A stretch of 64,000 bases of DNA from Salipiger profundus (lineage in GTDB: Bacteria > Pseudomonadota > Alphaproteobacteria > Rhodobacterales > Rhodobacteraceae). Location of the stretch: the NCBI RefSeq assembly GCF_001969385.1, contig NZ_CP014796.1, positions 310,001-374,000 of the forward strand, given 5' to 3'. The position numbers were made by a program, and so were the translations under genes. Below are positions 7,994 through 16,048 of this stretch, piece by piece. Every line of letters starts with the position of its first letter. Position 1 is the first letter of the stretch. The notes below the pieces were generated by a model that searched no databases, was not told where the DNA came from, and was given only the letters and a program-made list of their open reading frames with translations.

Positions 7994-8743
7994 TCAGCCC
8001 GCCTCATCCGTCACGAAATTGTAACGCTCGAGCTCTTCCGGCAGCAGCAGGTATATCTCGTCCGCCGGGGTGGTCAGCGCGTGGCTCATTACCAGCGGGT
8101 CGATCCCCATGTCCTCGAGGTAAATCATCACCTCGCCCTGCCCCCGCTGGATGTCCTCGACGGCAACAAAGGCCGGCAGGATCGTGCTTTCTCCGAAGTA
8201 ATGCTGGTGCACCCCGACCGAGGCCCCCTCTTCCACCTCCCGGGTCTCGCCCCCGGCAAAGAGATAGGGACAGGCCGAGTAGCAGATCTCGCCGCGCAGC
8301 AGCCGCGTGCCGATCCCGCCGGCGCGCAGGTGACGGCCCAGCTCCAGCGCGTCGCGCACCGAGCCGCCGGGGCTTTGCAGGATCACGGTCTCCACCGCCG
8401 GTTCCGCCGAGTCGATCCGGTCGGCGATGCGCGCGCCGTCGCCTGCCGCGATGGTCCCCTCGAGCCTCCAGACCCCCGCCTCGCCGCTCTCGGTCAGGGT
8501 CAGACGCTCGGGCATGTCGCCGGGATCGCGTGCGGGGTTCAGCGGCGGGCGCTCGTAGTCCGGGCTGTAGAGACGGCGCTGGTCGCCCGGCCGAACGGGC
8601 TCGGAGGTACGCGGCGCAGAGGGGCCGAAACTCGGCAGGCGGATGCCCTCGCGCATGTCGCCGATGATGAGGAAACCCGCGATGAAGAGCTGGAAGACAA
8701 GCACCCCGCCCAGTACCCGGCCGATGGAGCTGCGCCCGATCAT
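7994..8743 (-). CDS. Membrane-anchored ClpP/crotonase-fold protein (predicted periplasmic Ser protease-like)
   Basis: 249 residues. One N-terminal hydrophobic helix (about 8-28) forms an uncleaved anchor or signal, followed by a Pro-rich linker. From about residue 90 a ClpP-like fold is visible: VILQSPGGSVRDALELG (oxyanion-type loop, 121-136), CYSACPYLFAGG with candidate nucleophile Ser156, and GVHQHY with candidate His179. The family is known as predicted periplasmic ClpP-like proteins; substrates are unknown. The start ATG overlaps the stop of the upstream membrane coiled-coil gene by four bases, so the two are translationally coupled and probably act together in the envelope. Confidence 0.75.
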   Translation of the reverse strand: MIGRSSIGRVLGGVLVFQLFIAGFLIIGDMREGIRLPSFGPSAPRTSEPVRPGDQRRLYSPDYERPPLNPARDPGDMPERLTLTESGEAGVWRLEGTIAAGDGARIADRIDSAEPAVETVILQSPGGSVRDALELGRHLRAGGIGTRLLRGEICYSACPYLFAGGETREVEEGASVGVHQHYFGESTILPAFVAVEDIQRGQGEVMIYLEDMGIDPLVMSHALTTPADEIYLLLPEELERYNFVTDEAG

Positions 8744-10092
8744 GCCGGGTCGCCCTTGTCGCGCGGCGCCTCCGGCTGCGGCGGCGTGGGCGCCTCGGAG
8801 GGCGCCGGGTCCACCGGCCGCGCGCCGCTCGGCGCAGGCTCGGCCCGGCTGTGCACCTCGGGCATCCGCTCCATGTCGGTCTCGACGTCGCGCAGCGCCG
8901 AGATCGCCGAGCGCAGTTCCGACAGGGTCATCGTGTCTTCGACCGCCGCGCCGTCGCGGTTCTCGCGGATCGCCGCGTGGGTGATGGCGGTGATGAACAC
9001 CAGCACGGCCGGCAGCAGGTCGATGGCGATGGCCCCCGCCCAGGACGGCACGAAATTGCGCGCATAGAGGATCACGGCGTCCGCCGAGGACACCGGCGTA
9101 TAGGTCACCTCGTCCGCCGGGGTCATGGCCATGACCTCGCGCGCCGCCTCCTCGAGCGTGGCCGCCCGGCTCGCCAGCGTGTCGAGCACCGAGTCGATGG
9201 TGGCGGTCTGGCTGCCGCGGATCTCCTCGGTGCTGCCATCGAGCTCGGGCAGCACGACCGAAGCCGAGAGGTCCTGCGCCGCCCGCGCCACCAGCGGCGC
9301 GACCGAAAGCTGCCGCAACTGGGCGATCAGCCCCTGCAGTTCGACTGCCGCCTCGGAAAACTCGACCGAGCGCGCCTCGACCGGGCCGGGTTCGACCGTC
9401 AACGCCCGCATCCGCGACAGGATCGCGTTGCCCTGGTCAAAGGCCCGCTCCACCGGTTGCGTCTGGGTGGCGATCTGTTCCTCGAGCCCCTCGAGCTCGG
9501 CTGCCTTCTGCCGCAGCACACGGAACACCGCGCCGCGTCCGGCAAGCCCCGAGAGCGTGCCGGCGGCCTCCTGCTCGGAGAGATCCTCGAAGCTCTGCCG
9601 CACGCGGGCTACGTCCCGCTCCAGCGACTGCGCCGAAAGCGCCACCTCGTGGCTGCGCTCGAGCGACGCCTGGTAATCCTGCACGGTTTTCGCGAGGTGC
9701 TGCTCGACCGCCGCCGAGCCCGCCAGCGCCGCCGCGTTCAGCCATGACGACATCGCCACGATGGCCAGGCTGCCCACCGCCATCGCCCCCATCAGCCCGA
9801 TCCGCGCCGAGGCAGTGCGCACCGCCGGAAAGAGGCGCATCAGGTAGGACCAGAAGACGAAGATGCCGACCGAGACCGCCACCGAATAGGCGATGGCGGC
9901 GAAGACCGACATCGAGCCGTTGTCATCGAGCAGCGAGGACACCCCGAGGTAGGTGTAGATGCCCGAGGCCACCGCCAGCACCCCCAGCGCCGTGCCGGAA
10001 AACGTGTCGAGCCAGTTCAGGTGATCCTGCAGTTCGCGCGCGTTGCGCACGCCCCGCGCCTGGTGCCGCGGCAGTCCGGATTCGTCGCTCAT
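8740..10092 (-). CDS. Polytopic membrane protein with large coiled-coil domain, function unknown
   Basis: 450 residues from the chosen ATG (MSDESGLPRHQ, with GGGAG upstream); an earlier in-frame ATG would add 14 residues. Predicted layout: cytoplasmic N-terminus with an HLNWLD segment, four hydrophobic helices within about residues 28-130, then a helical, Glu/Gln/Ala-rich stretch (about 140-330) with heptad character, one more hydrophobic segment (WAGAIAIDLLPAVLVFITAIT, about 355-375), and an acidic Pro-rich tail. No enzyme motif. Coupled by a four-base overlap to the downstream ClpP-like gene, which suggests an envelope complex in which this protein could be the membrane scaffold; that role is inference. 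Confidence 0.65.
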   Translation of the reverse strand: MSDESGLPRHQARGVRNARELQDHLNWLDTFSGTALGVLAVASGIYTYLGVSSLLDDNGSMSVFAAIAYSVAVSVGIFVFWSYLMRLFPAVRTASARIGLMGAMAVGSLAIVAMSSWLNAAALAGSAAVEQHLAKTVQDYQASLERSHEVALSAQSLERDVARVRQSFEDLSEQEAAGTLSGLAGRGAVFRVLRQKAAELEGLEEQIATQTQPVERAFDQGNAILSRMRALTVEPGPVEARSVEFSEAAVELQGLIAQLRQLSVAPLVARAAQDLSASVVLPELDGSTEEIRGSQTATIDSVLDTLASRAATLEEAAREVMAMTPADEVTYTPVSSADAVILYARNFVPSWAGAIAIDLLPAVLVFITAITHAAIRENRDGAAVEDTMTLSELRSAISALRDVETDMERMPEVHSRAEPAPSGARPVDPAPSEAPTPPQPEAPRDKGDPA

Positions 10093-10177
10093 GCGTGGGG
10101 CTCCCTTGATCGCAGTGCCTCTTGAAGTAGGCACCCCGCCCGCTCAAGGAAGAGTGACAGGCGAAATGCTTGCATCT

Positions 10178-10192
10178 GTTCACGTATTGTTC
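10178..10192 (+). promoter_or_regulatory. SOS (LexA) box of the alphaproteobacterial type
   Basis: GTTC-ACGTATT-GTTC is an exact match to the alphaproteobacterial LexA consensus GTTC-N7-GTTC. It ends 13 bp before the mmcB start codon, so LexA binding would block transcription directly. The very short leader implies a leaderless or near-leaderless mRNA. Confidence 0.88.
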
Positions 10193-10205
10193 ATACGATT
10201 GCAGC

Positions 10206-10670
10206 ATGGTTCTGGCTCCCGATCCCTCTCTCATGCCCGGTCAGCTTCTGGCGCGCGGCGTCTGCCGCCACCTTGCCGGCGGGCATGGCTTCTCCGTGAT
10301 CGAGGAATTCGTCCCCGAGCGCGGCAAGCGCGTCGACGTCATGGCGCTTGGCCCCAAGGGCGAGATCTGGATCGTGGAATGCAAGAGCAGCCGCGCGGAC
10401 TTCATGTCCGACGGCAAGTGGCAGGGGTATCTCGAGTGGTGCGACCGCTACTTCTGGGCAGTAGACGAGGCCTTTCCGACCGACCTGCTGCCCGAGGGCA
10501 CCGGACTCATCATCGCCGACGCCTATGATGCGGAAATCCTGCGGATGGGCCCCGAGAGCAAGCTCGCCGGCGCCCGGCGCAACGCGCTGATCCGGCGCTT
10601 TGCCGCCCATGCGGCGCGGCGCCTGCACGGGCTGCGCGATCCTGGCGCCATGCTGGATGGCCCGGGCTGA
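10206..10670 (+). CDS. mmcB: MmcB-family DNA repair protein (PD-(D/E)XK nuclease-like)
   Basis: 154 residues. The fold-defining motif is visible: RVDVMALGPKGEIWIVECKSSRADF supplies the Asp and the E-x-K of a PD-(D/E)XK site, preceded by EEFVPERGK. GKWQGYLEWCDRYFWAV, FPTDLLPEGTGLIIADAYDAEI and the end RRLHGLRDPG are typical of the family. MmcB was found as a LexA-controlled gene linked to mitomycin resistance in Caulobacter, and the SOS box just upstream supports the same control here. ATG 10206 chosen because earlier starts lie inside the operator; there is no Shine-Dalgarno sequence, so an internal ATG at 10233 remains possible. Confidence 0.88.
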   Translation: MVLAPDPSLMPGQLLARGVCRHLAGGHGFSVIEEFVPERGKRVDVMALGPKGEIWIVECKSSRADFMSDGKWQGYLEWCDRYFWAVDEAFPTDLLPEGTGLIIADAYDAEILRMGPESKLAGARRNALIRRFAAHAARRLHGLRDPGAMLDGPG

Positions 10671-10687
10671 TCACGACGGCTGGTCGC

Positions 10688-10888
10688 TCAGCGGCGGCCC
10701 TTGGCCCGAAGCTTGCTCGCAGCCGCAGCGGCGGCGCGGATCTCGTCGGCAATCTCCTCGGCTTCGTCCGGCTCGAAGTCCATCGGCACTTCGAGGTCGC
10801 CCGCGGCGATGAAGATCCGCACCATGCCCTGATCGGTCGGCCCGATCTGGAGATTTGCCTCGATGTCGCGTTCGGTATTGATACCCAT
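10688..10888 (-). CDS. Small conserved Rhodobacterales protein (DUF6324-like), function unknown
   Basis: 66 residues from an ATG preceded by AGAGGG at good spacing; a longer upstream frame adds a Cys/Arg-rich stretch without family character. The sequence MGINTERDIEANLQIGPTDQ, MVRIFIAAGDLEVPMDFEPDEAEEIADEI suggests a short beta-hairpin followed by an amphipathic helix with a basic end (SKLRAKGRR). It lies convergent to mmcB and upstream of nothing on its own strand, so it is probably monocistronic. I can assign only the small uncharacterised family. Confidence 0.75.
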   Translation of the reverse strand: MGINTERDIEANLQIGPTDQGMVRIFIAAGDLEVPMDFEPDEAEEIADEIRAAAAAASKLRAKGRR

Positions 10889-10991
10889 GACGTTGCCCTC
10901 TTGTCGCCGCGCGGCCTCATGCGCCGCGGCATCTTGGCGAGGTAGCCCCGGCACGCTTGATTTGCAAGACGCCCGGTGAAAGCCTTCGCGC

Positions 10992-11474
10992 ATGTGCGCC
11001 GCCGCCCTTACCCCCTACTCGGCCCCTGACCAAGACTGGCTGGTCGCGGCCCACGGCGCGCTCTACGCCGAGGCCGAGGGCTTCGATGCCACCTTCCCGG
11101 CGCTGGTCGACGACATCCTGCGCGCCTTCGAGCGCGACCACGATCCGCGCTGCGAAGCCGGCTGGATCGCGCGCGACGGGCGCCGGCGGCTCGGCTCGAT
11201 CTTCTGCGTCAGATCGGACGACACCACCGCGAAACTCCGGCTGTTCCTGCTGCTCCCCGAGGCGCGCGGCATGGGGCTCGGGCAGCACATGCTCGACCAC
11301 GCGCTTGGCTTCGCACGCGACGCGGGCTACCGGCGCATGACGCTCTGGACCCACGAGAGCCACCGCGCCGCCTGCGCGCTCTACGCCCGCAACGGCTTTG
11401 CCTGCCGCTCGGCCACGCCCGTGCACAGCTTTGGCGTCGACCTCGTCGAACAGCACTGGGATCGTGCACTTTAA
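10992..11474 (+). CDS. GNAT-family N-acetyltransferase
   Basis: 160 residues, a single GNAT domain. Motif A, the acetyl-CoA pyrophosphate loop, is seen as LLLPEARGMGLGQHMLDHALGFARDAGY (about 90-117; R/Q-x-x-G-x-G/A form). Strand and helix of motif B follow (MTLWTHESHRAACALYARNGF). GWIARDGRRRLGSIFCVR provides the preceding beta strands. The acceptor substrate cannot be told from sequence. Some relatives are fused to MarR regulators; this one is not. It is divergent from the small gene at 10888 and tRNA-His begins 54 bp after its stop. Confidence 0.85.
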   Translation: MCAAALTPYSAPDQDWLVAAHGALYAEAEGFDATFPALVDDILRAFERDHDPRCEAGWIARDGRRRLGSIFCVRSDDTTAKLRLFLLLPEARGMGLGQHMLDHALGFARDAGYRRMTLWTHESHRAACALYARNGFACRSATPVHSFGVDLVEQHWDRAL

Positions 11475-11528
11475 GGCCGAATTTCGGGTTGCAATCCTTC
11501 CGAGGCAGCGCTATCTCCCCCGCAACGT

Positions 11529-11605
11529 GCCGCCTTAGCTCAGTAGGTTAGAGCGCTTGATTGTGGATCAAGAGGTCTCCCGTTCGAACCGGGAAGGCGG
11601 TACCA
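11529..11605 (+). tRNA. tRNA-His (anticodon GTG)
   Basis: 77 nt with encoded CCA. Acceptor GCCGCCT/AGGCGGT, D-arm TAGCTCAG..., anticodon stem CTTGA/TCAAG around TTGTGGA (anticodon GTG), T-arm TCCCG-TTCGAAC-CGGGA. Discriminator is A73 and no G-1 is encoded, in contrast to most bacteria; this variant is known from a clade of Alphaproteobacteria. Confidence 0.95.
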
Positions 11606-11677
11606 CCACCCCCCTTTCCAGCACATCCAAGCTACCGGAAACGCTGCGATTCACATGCGGTCCGCGGTGTGCTGCGC

Positions 11678-12466
11678 TCAGCCCAGAAGCCGGCGCAGGC
11701 CCGTGGTGATCCCGAAGAGAATCGCCGCCGCGCAGACCATCGACGGCCCCGCCGGAGTGTCGAAGACGAACGCCCCCCAGAGCCCGCCAAGCGCCGAGAG
11801 CGCGCCGAGCGCCGCCGCGATAAGCACCATGGCTTCGGGGCTGCGAGCGAAGGGTCGCGCCGCGGCAGCGGGAATCAGCAACATGGCGCTGACCAGAAGC
11901 GCCCCCACCACCTTGATCGCCAGCGCGACCACCAGCGCCAGGGCCAGCGTCAGGATGCGCTGCTCGCGTCTCGGGTCGATGCCGCTCGACCAGGCCAGGT
12001 CGGGCGAGACGGTCGCGGTCAGCAGGGCCTGCCAGCGCCAGCCGATGAGCGCCAGCACCGCGACTGCCCCGCCCCAGATCACCCCGAGATCGGACCGTGT
12101 CACCGCAAGGATGTCACCGAAGAGATAGGCACTCAGGTCCAGTCTCGCACCGGGCACGAAGGTCACCGCCACGAGACCGAAGGCCAGCGCGCTGTGGGCC
12201 ATCACCCCCAGCACCGTGTCGAGCGCGAGCCCGCGCTCGGACAGCGAACTTACCAGCAGCGCCATGATGAGCGCGACAAGCAGCGTGCCGAAGACGATCG
12301 GCAGCGCGGTCGCCAGCGACAGGGCCACGCCCAGGATCGCCGCATGCGCAGTGGCATCTCCGAAGTAGGCCATCCGCCGCCACGCCACGAAGCAGCCCAG
12401 CGGCGCCGCCGCCAGCGCCAGCCCCAGTCCGGCCAGCGCCGCGCGCACAAGGAAATCGTCGAGCAT
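11678..12466 (-). CDS. znuB: Zinc ABC transporter permease ZnuB
   Basis: 262 residues, almost wholly hydrophobic, with eight or more TM segments as expected of the ABC-3 (metal) permease family. Family landmarks: GCFVAWRRMAYFGDATAHAAILGVAL near residues 24-50 and KVVGALLVSAMLLIPAAAARPFA around 180-205 (the ATPase-coupling region). It abuts znuC with no gap (the znuC stop is followed directly by this ATG) and forms zur-znuC-znuB on the minus strand. Zinc rather than manganese is inferred from the linked Zur gene and the His-rich ZnuA. Confidence 0.92.
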   Translation of the reverse strand: MLDDFLVRAALAGLGLALAAAPLGCFVAWRRMAYFGDATAHAAILGVALSLATALPIVFGTLLVALIMALLVSSLSERGLALDTVLGVMAHSALAFGLVAVTFVPGARLDLSAYLFGDILAVTRSDLGVIWGGAVAVLALIGWRWQALLTATVSPDLAWSSGIDPRREQRILTLALALVVALAIKVVGALLVSAMLLIPAAAARPFARSPEAMVLIAAALGALSALGGLWGAFVFDTPAGPSMVCAAAILFGITTGLRRLLG

Positions 12467-13237
12467 TCAGTGCGGTCCCGTTTGGTTGACGGGTGCCCCC
12501 GTCGCGTGGTCATGAGCGCAGGCGCCGTCGTGTCGGTGGCCGCCGTGATCGTGCCGGTAGAGCGCCAGCGCCCCTTCCGTGCCGGTGCCGAAGAGCGCCC
12601 GGTATTCCGCCGCCTGCGCCACCACCTCGGGATGCCCCTGGCAGCAGACGTGGCCATTGAGGCAGACCACCCGGTCCGAGGCGCTCATCACCACGTGCAG
12701 CTCGTGGCTGACCATCACGACGGCGCAGCCGAGATGCGCCCGGATATGTTCGATCTGCCGGTAGAAGGCCGCCGAGCCCGGCTGGTCGAGCCCCTGCGTC
12801 GGCTCGTCGAGCAGCAGCACGTCGGGCCGGTCCAGCAGCGCTCGCGCCAGCATGACCCGCTGGAACTGGCCACCCGACAGCCCGGCCATGGGGCGATCCC
12901 CGAGGTCACCGATTCCCGCCTCTTCGAGCGCGGTCTTGCGCACGGCGGGCGCGACGCGCCTCGGCAGCGAGAGGAAGCGCATCACCGTCATCGGCAAGGT
13001 CGGGTCCATCTGCAGCTTCTGGGGCACGTAGCCGATCCGCAGGCCCGGCTTCCGCGTCACGCTGCCCGCGTCGGGCTTCAGCGCACCGACGAGCACCCGC
13101 AGCAACGTCGATTTCCCCGAGCCGTTCGGCCCGACGATGGTCACGATCTCGCCCGGCCCGACGTGGAAATCCACCCCGCTCAGCACCCGGTGACTGCCGA
13201 GCGTGACCTCGAGCCCGGTCGCCTCGATCAGGCTCAT
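12467..13237 (-). CDS. znuC: Zinc ABC transporter ATP-binding protein ZnuC
   Basis: 256 residues. Walker A GPNGSGKST (about 36-44), Q-loop YVPQKL, signature LSGGQ (about 122-126) and Walker B LLLDEPTQGLD (about 140-150), then the H-loop VMVSHEL. The C-terminal 40 residues are His-rich (YRHDHGGHRHDG, AHDHATG), a metal-binding tail often found on ZnuC. It overlaps the zur stop by four bases, so zur and znuC are coupled. Confidence 0.94.
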   Translation of the reverse strand: MSLIEATGLEVTLGSHRVLSGVDFHVGPGEIVTIVGPNGSGKSTLLRVLVGALKPDAGSVTRKPGLRIGYVPQKLQMDPTLPMTVMRFLSLPRRVAPAVRKTALEEAGIGDLGDRPMAGLSGGQFQRVMLARALLDRPDVLLLDEPTQGLDQPGSAAFYRQIEHIRAHLGCAVVMVSHELHVVMSASDRVVCLNGHVCCQGHPEVVAQAAEYRALFGTGTEGALALYRHDHGGHRHDGACAHDHATGAPVNQTGPH

Positions 13238-13713
13238 GCCCGCGCCTCGCGGCAGGCCGGGCAGAGGCCCTCGGCCTCGATCACCATGCGCGACACCTCG
13301 AAGTCGATCTCGGCGGCCGCCCCGCGCACCGCTCGCGCGATCCCCTGCGACGGCATCTCGGCGACCGCGCCGCAGCCGGTGCAGATGAGAAACGCCGGCG
13401 CGTGGCGCTCGCCGGGGGCGGCGCAGGCGACGAAGGCGTTCAGCCGCTCGATCTTGTGCGCGAACCCGTGCCCCACGAGGAAATCCAGCGCCCGGTAGAC
13501 GGTCGGCGGCTGCGCTGCCAGACCCTCGGCACGCAGCACGTCCAGCAGCTCGTAGGCGCCCATGGCGCGATGCTCCTGCAGGAGAATCTCCAGCACCCGC
13601 CGTCGCTGCGGCGTGAACTGCAACGCCTGCGCGGCGCAGGTTTCCTCGACCGCCTCCAGCGCCTGGGCGATGCAGTGGCGATGATCGTGTCGGGTGAAGC
13701 CGAGCGCGTCCAT
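13234..13713 (-). CDS. zur: Fur-family zinc uptake regulator Zur
   Basis: 159 residues from ATG with GGAG upstream. Winged-helix part: LQFTPQRRRVLEILLQEHRAMGAYELLDVL and QPPTVYRALDFLVGHGFAHKIERLNAFVAC, typical of Fur DNA-binding helices. The C-terminal dimer domain has two CxxC zinc pairs, CTGC (about 107-110) and CPAC (near the end). An N-terminal His cluster (RHDHRHC) is a further potential ligand. With zinc, Zur should repress its own operon and the divergent znuA through the palindromes at 13742-13787. Confidence 0.92.
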   Translation of the reverse strand: MDALGFTRHDHRHCIAQALEAVEETCAAQALQFTPQRRRVLEILLQEHRAMGAYELLDVLRAEGLAAQPPTVYRALDFLVGHGFAHKIERLNAFVACAAPGERHAPAFLICTGCGAVAEMPSQGIARAVRGAAAEIDFEVSRMVIEAEGLCPACREARA

Positions 13714-13741
13714 GGCAATCTCCGTAAACTCGAGGGGTTGA

Positions 13742-13787
13742 TATGTTATACTATCGCCGCTATCAACCCCGCACGTTATATCATAAC
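13742..13787. promoter_or_regulatory. Zur operator region between zur and znuA
   Basis: The AT-rich 97-bp divergent spacer holds GTTAT-ATC-ATAAC (13775-13787), a perfect palindrome of the alphaproteobacterial Zur type, and a second, half-conserved copy TGTTATACTATCGC at about 13744-13757. One site per divergent promoter is the likely arrangement. Confidence 0.8.
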
Positions 13788-13809
13788 ACCCATTGAAGAA
13801 GGACCCGTC

Positions 13810-14757
13810 ATGCTCAGATATCTCCTCCCCGCCGCTCTGGTCGCGAGCCCGCTGGCTGCCGAACCGCCGCGTGCGGTGACCGACATCGCGCCGGTGCAGG
13901 GGCTCGTCGCCTCCGTCATGGGAGAGCTCGGCAGCCCCGAGGCGCTCGTGCCGAGCAGCGCCTCGCCGCATGACCACGCACTCTCGCCCTCCGAAGCCCG
14001 CGCCCTCCAGCAGGCCGAAGTGCTGTTCTGGATCGGCCCGGACCTGAGCCCCGGCCTCGGCCGCAAGATCGAGGCCATCGCGGGCGACACCCGGGTCGTG
14101 GCGCTCGGCGAGCTGCCGCAGACACGGCACCTCGCGGCCCGCGACGACGTCCTGTTCTCCGGCGCCGATGAAGACACCGAAGATCATGGACACGCGCACG
14201 CCGAAGACGACCACGCAGACGAAGAGGGCCATCACCACGGCAGCGACGACCCGCACGTCTGGCTCTCGCCCGACAACGCCCGCGCCTGGCTCGAGACCAT
14301 CGCCGAAACGCTCGCCGAGGCCGACCCCGAGAACGCCGACACCTACCGCGCCAACGCCAGGACCGCGCAGGCCGCCATCGACGATGCCGTGGCCCGCGCG
14401 ACCGAGAGCCTTGCGCCGGCCCGCGAGGCACGCTTCGTCGTCTTCCACGACGCCTACCAGTATTTCGAACGGGCGTTTGACCTCGATGTCGTCGGTGCGC
14501 TCAGCCTCTCCGACGCCAGCGCACCGAGCCCCGCCAGCCTTTCCGCGGTGCGCGACGCGATCCGCGACAGCGGCGCCCGCTGCGTCTTCGCCGAGCCACA
14601 GTTCGATCCGCGCCTGATCGACGCGGTCACCGAAGGCAGCGAAATTGCGGTCGCGGAACTCGACCCGCTCGGCAGCGACATCGCGCCCGGCGCCGGGTTC
14701 TACCCGTCGCTCGTCGACGATCTGGCGACACGCATCGCCGACTGCGCCAGCCAGTAG
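13810..14757 (+). CDS. znuA: Zinc ABC transporter periplasmic binding protein ZnuA
   Basis: 315 residues. Start ATG is preceded by AAGGA and gives a Sec signal peptide (MLRYLLPAALVASPLAA). Metal ligands of the cluster A-I fold are visible: His in SPHDHALSPSEARAL (about residue 58), His in DDPHVWLSPDNA (about 153), His in FVVFHDAYQYF (about 217) and an acidic residue near the C-terminus (ELDPLGSDIAPG). Between the first two lies the His/Asp-rich loop (DHGHAHAEDDHADEEGHHHG) that marks zinc-binding members. It delivers zinc to ZnuBC; transcribed divergently from zur-znuCB under shared Zur control. Confidence 0.94.
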   Translation: MLRYLLPAALVASPLAAEPPRAVTDIAPVQGLVASVMGELGSPEALVPSSASPHDHALSPSEARALQQAEVLFWIGPDLSPGLGRKIEAIAGDTRVVALGELPQTRHLAARDDVLFSGADEDTEDHGHAHAEDDHADEEGHHHGSDDPHVWLSPDNARAWLETIAETLAEADPENADTYRANARTAQAAIDDAVARATESLAPAREARFVVFHDAYQYFERAFDLDVVGALSLSDASAPSPASLSAVRDAIRDSGARCVFAEPQFDPRLIDAVTEGSEIAVAELDPLGSDIAPGAGFYPSLVDDLATRIADCASQ

Positions 14758-14779
14758 CCTCTGGTGGCACCGCTTCGCC

Positions 14780-14851
14780 CTTCTTCTCTTTCCAAATACC
14801 CTCGGGGGTGAATGCGGCGCAGCCGCAGAGGGGGCAGCGCCCCCTCCCCCC
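14780..14851 (+). repeat. Dispersed intergenic hairpin repeat, copy B
   Basis: Head CTTCTTCTCTTTCC, AAATACCC, TCGGGGGTGAAT; first hairpin GCGGC-GCA-GCCGC; second hairpin GGGGGC-AGC-GCCCCC followed by TCCCCCC. Starts 22 bp after the znuA stop and lies 160 bp before the next gene, both on the same strand. Confidence 0.85.
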
Positions 14852-15009
14852 TCACCAAATGCACGGTCCGCGCACCGCCGCCACAGGACAGCACCCGCAC
14901 AGACCCTGCGCCCGAGCGAACCGCCGCGCCTCTTGTCGCGTGCCGCTCCCGCCCCCTATTTCCAGTCCCGACAGGCGCCAACACCGCGCCACCTGAAAGG
15001 ACCGGCCCC

Positions 15010-16029
15010 ATGAAACGCATCGGATTTCTCTCCTTCGGCCACTGGTCGCCCACCCGGGGCAGCGAGGTCAAAACCGCCGCCGACGTGCTGACGCAGTCCA
15101 TCGACCTCGCGGTCGCCGCCGAAGAGCTCGGCCTCGACGGCGCCTACTTCCGCGTGCATCACTTCGCGCAGCAGCTCGCATCGCCCTTCCCCCTGCTCGC
15201 GGCCGTCGGTGCCCGCACCTCGCGCATCGAGATCGGCACCGGCGTCATCGACATGCGCTACGAGAACCCCTTCTACATGGTCGAGGACGCGGGCGCCGCC
15301 GACCTGATCTCGGGCGGCCGCCTGCAACTCGGCATCTCGCGTGGCTCGCCGGAGCAGGTGATCGACGGCTGGAAACACTTCGGCTACCGCCCGGACGCCG
15401 GCGAAAGCCCTGCCGACATGGCGCGGCGGCACACGCAGGTCTTCCTCGACCTGCTGCAGGGCGAGGGCTTCGCCGAGCCGAACCCGCGGCCGATGTTCCC
15501 CAACCCGCCCGGTCTCCTGCGGCTCGAGCCCCATTCCGAAGGCCTGCGCGAGCGGATCTGGTGGGGGGCCGGCTCCAACGCCACCGCCGAGTGGGCGGCC
15601 CGGCTCGGCATGAACCTGCAAAGCTCCACGCTCAAGGACGACGAGACCGGCGAGCCCTTCCACGTCCAGCAGGCGCAGCAGATCCGCGCCTACCGCGCCG
15701 CCTGGGAAGCCGCCGGCCACGCCCGCAGCCCTCGTGTCTCGGTCAGCCGCTCGATCTTCCCGCTGGTCAGCGACATGGACCGTCGCTACTTCGGCCATGG
15801 CGGCAAGGAAAGCGACCAGGTCGGTATCATCGACCAGACCCGCTCGATCTTCGGGCGCGGCTATGCCGACGAGCCCGACCGGCTGGTCGCGCAGCTTGCC
15901 GGCGACGAGGCCATCGCCGAGGCCGACACCCTGCTTCTGACGGTCCCGAACATGCTCGGCGTCGACTACAACGCCCATGTGATCGAGACCGTCCTGCGCG
16001 AGGTCGCCCCGGCGCTCGGCTGGCGCTGA
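15010..16029 (+). CDS. LLM-class flavin-dependent oxidoreductase (luciferase-like monooxygenase)
   Basis: 339 residues with the TIM-barrel pattern of the bacterial luciferase-like family: GFLSFGHWSP at the start, DLAVAAEELGLDGAYFRVHHFAQQ, LLAAVGARTSRIEIGTGVIDMRYENPFYMVEDAGAADLISGGRLQLGISRGSPEQ. These enzymes use FMNH2 or F420; no F420 genes are visible here, so FMN is likelier. The substrate is unknown. AAAGGA precedes the start. The gene is single, between the repeat copy B and the convergent pxp operon. Confidence 0.88.
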   Translation: MKRIGFLSFGHWSPTRGSEVKTAADVLTQSIDLAVAAEELGLDGAYFRVHHFAQQLASPFPLLAAVGARTSRIEIGTGVIDMRYENPFYMVEDAGAADLISGGRLQLGISRGSPEQVIDGWKHFGYRPDAGESPADMARRHTQVFLDLLQGEGFAEPNPRPMFPNPPGLLRLEPHSEGLRERIWWGAGSNATAEWAARLGMNLQSSTLKDDETGEPFHVQQAQQIRAYRAAWEAAGHARSPRVSVSRSIFPLVSDMDRRYFGHGGKESDQVGIIDQTRSIFGRGYADEPDRLVAQLAGDEAIAEADTLLLTVPNMLGVDYNAHVIETVLREVAPALGWR

Positions 16030-16048
16030 TCCCGCGCGGCCGGGGGTC

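Noticed and set aside
11561..13498. Very long plus-strand open frame opposite znuB-znuC-zur
   Set aside because: It is the antisense of three recognisable zinc genes, has no family resemblance and a His/Arg/Pro-rich composition typical of reverse reading in GC-rich DNA. The same holds for the long antisense frames at 18579-20162, 25034-26671, 48466-50637, 54494-56764, 57173-58978 and 60875-62512.
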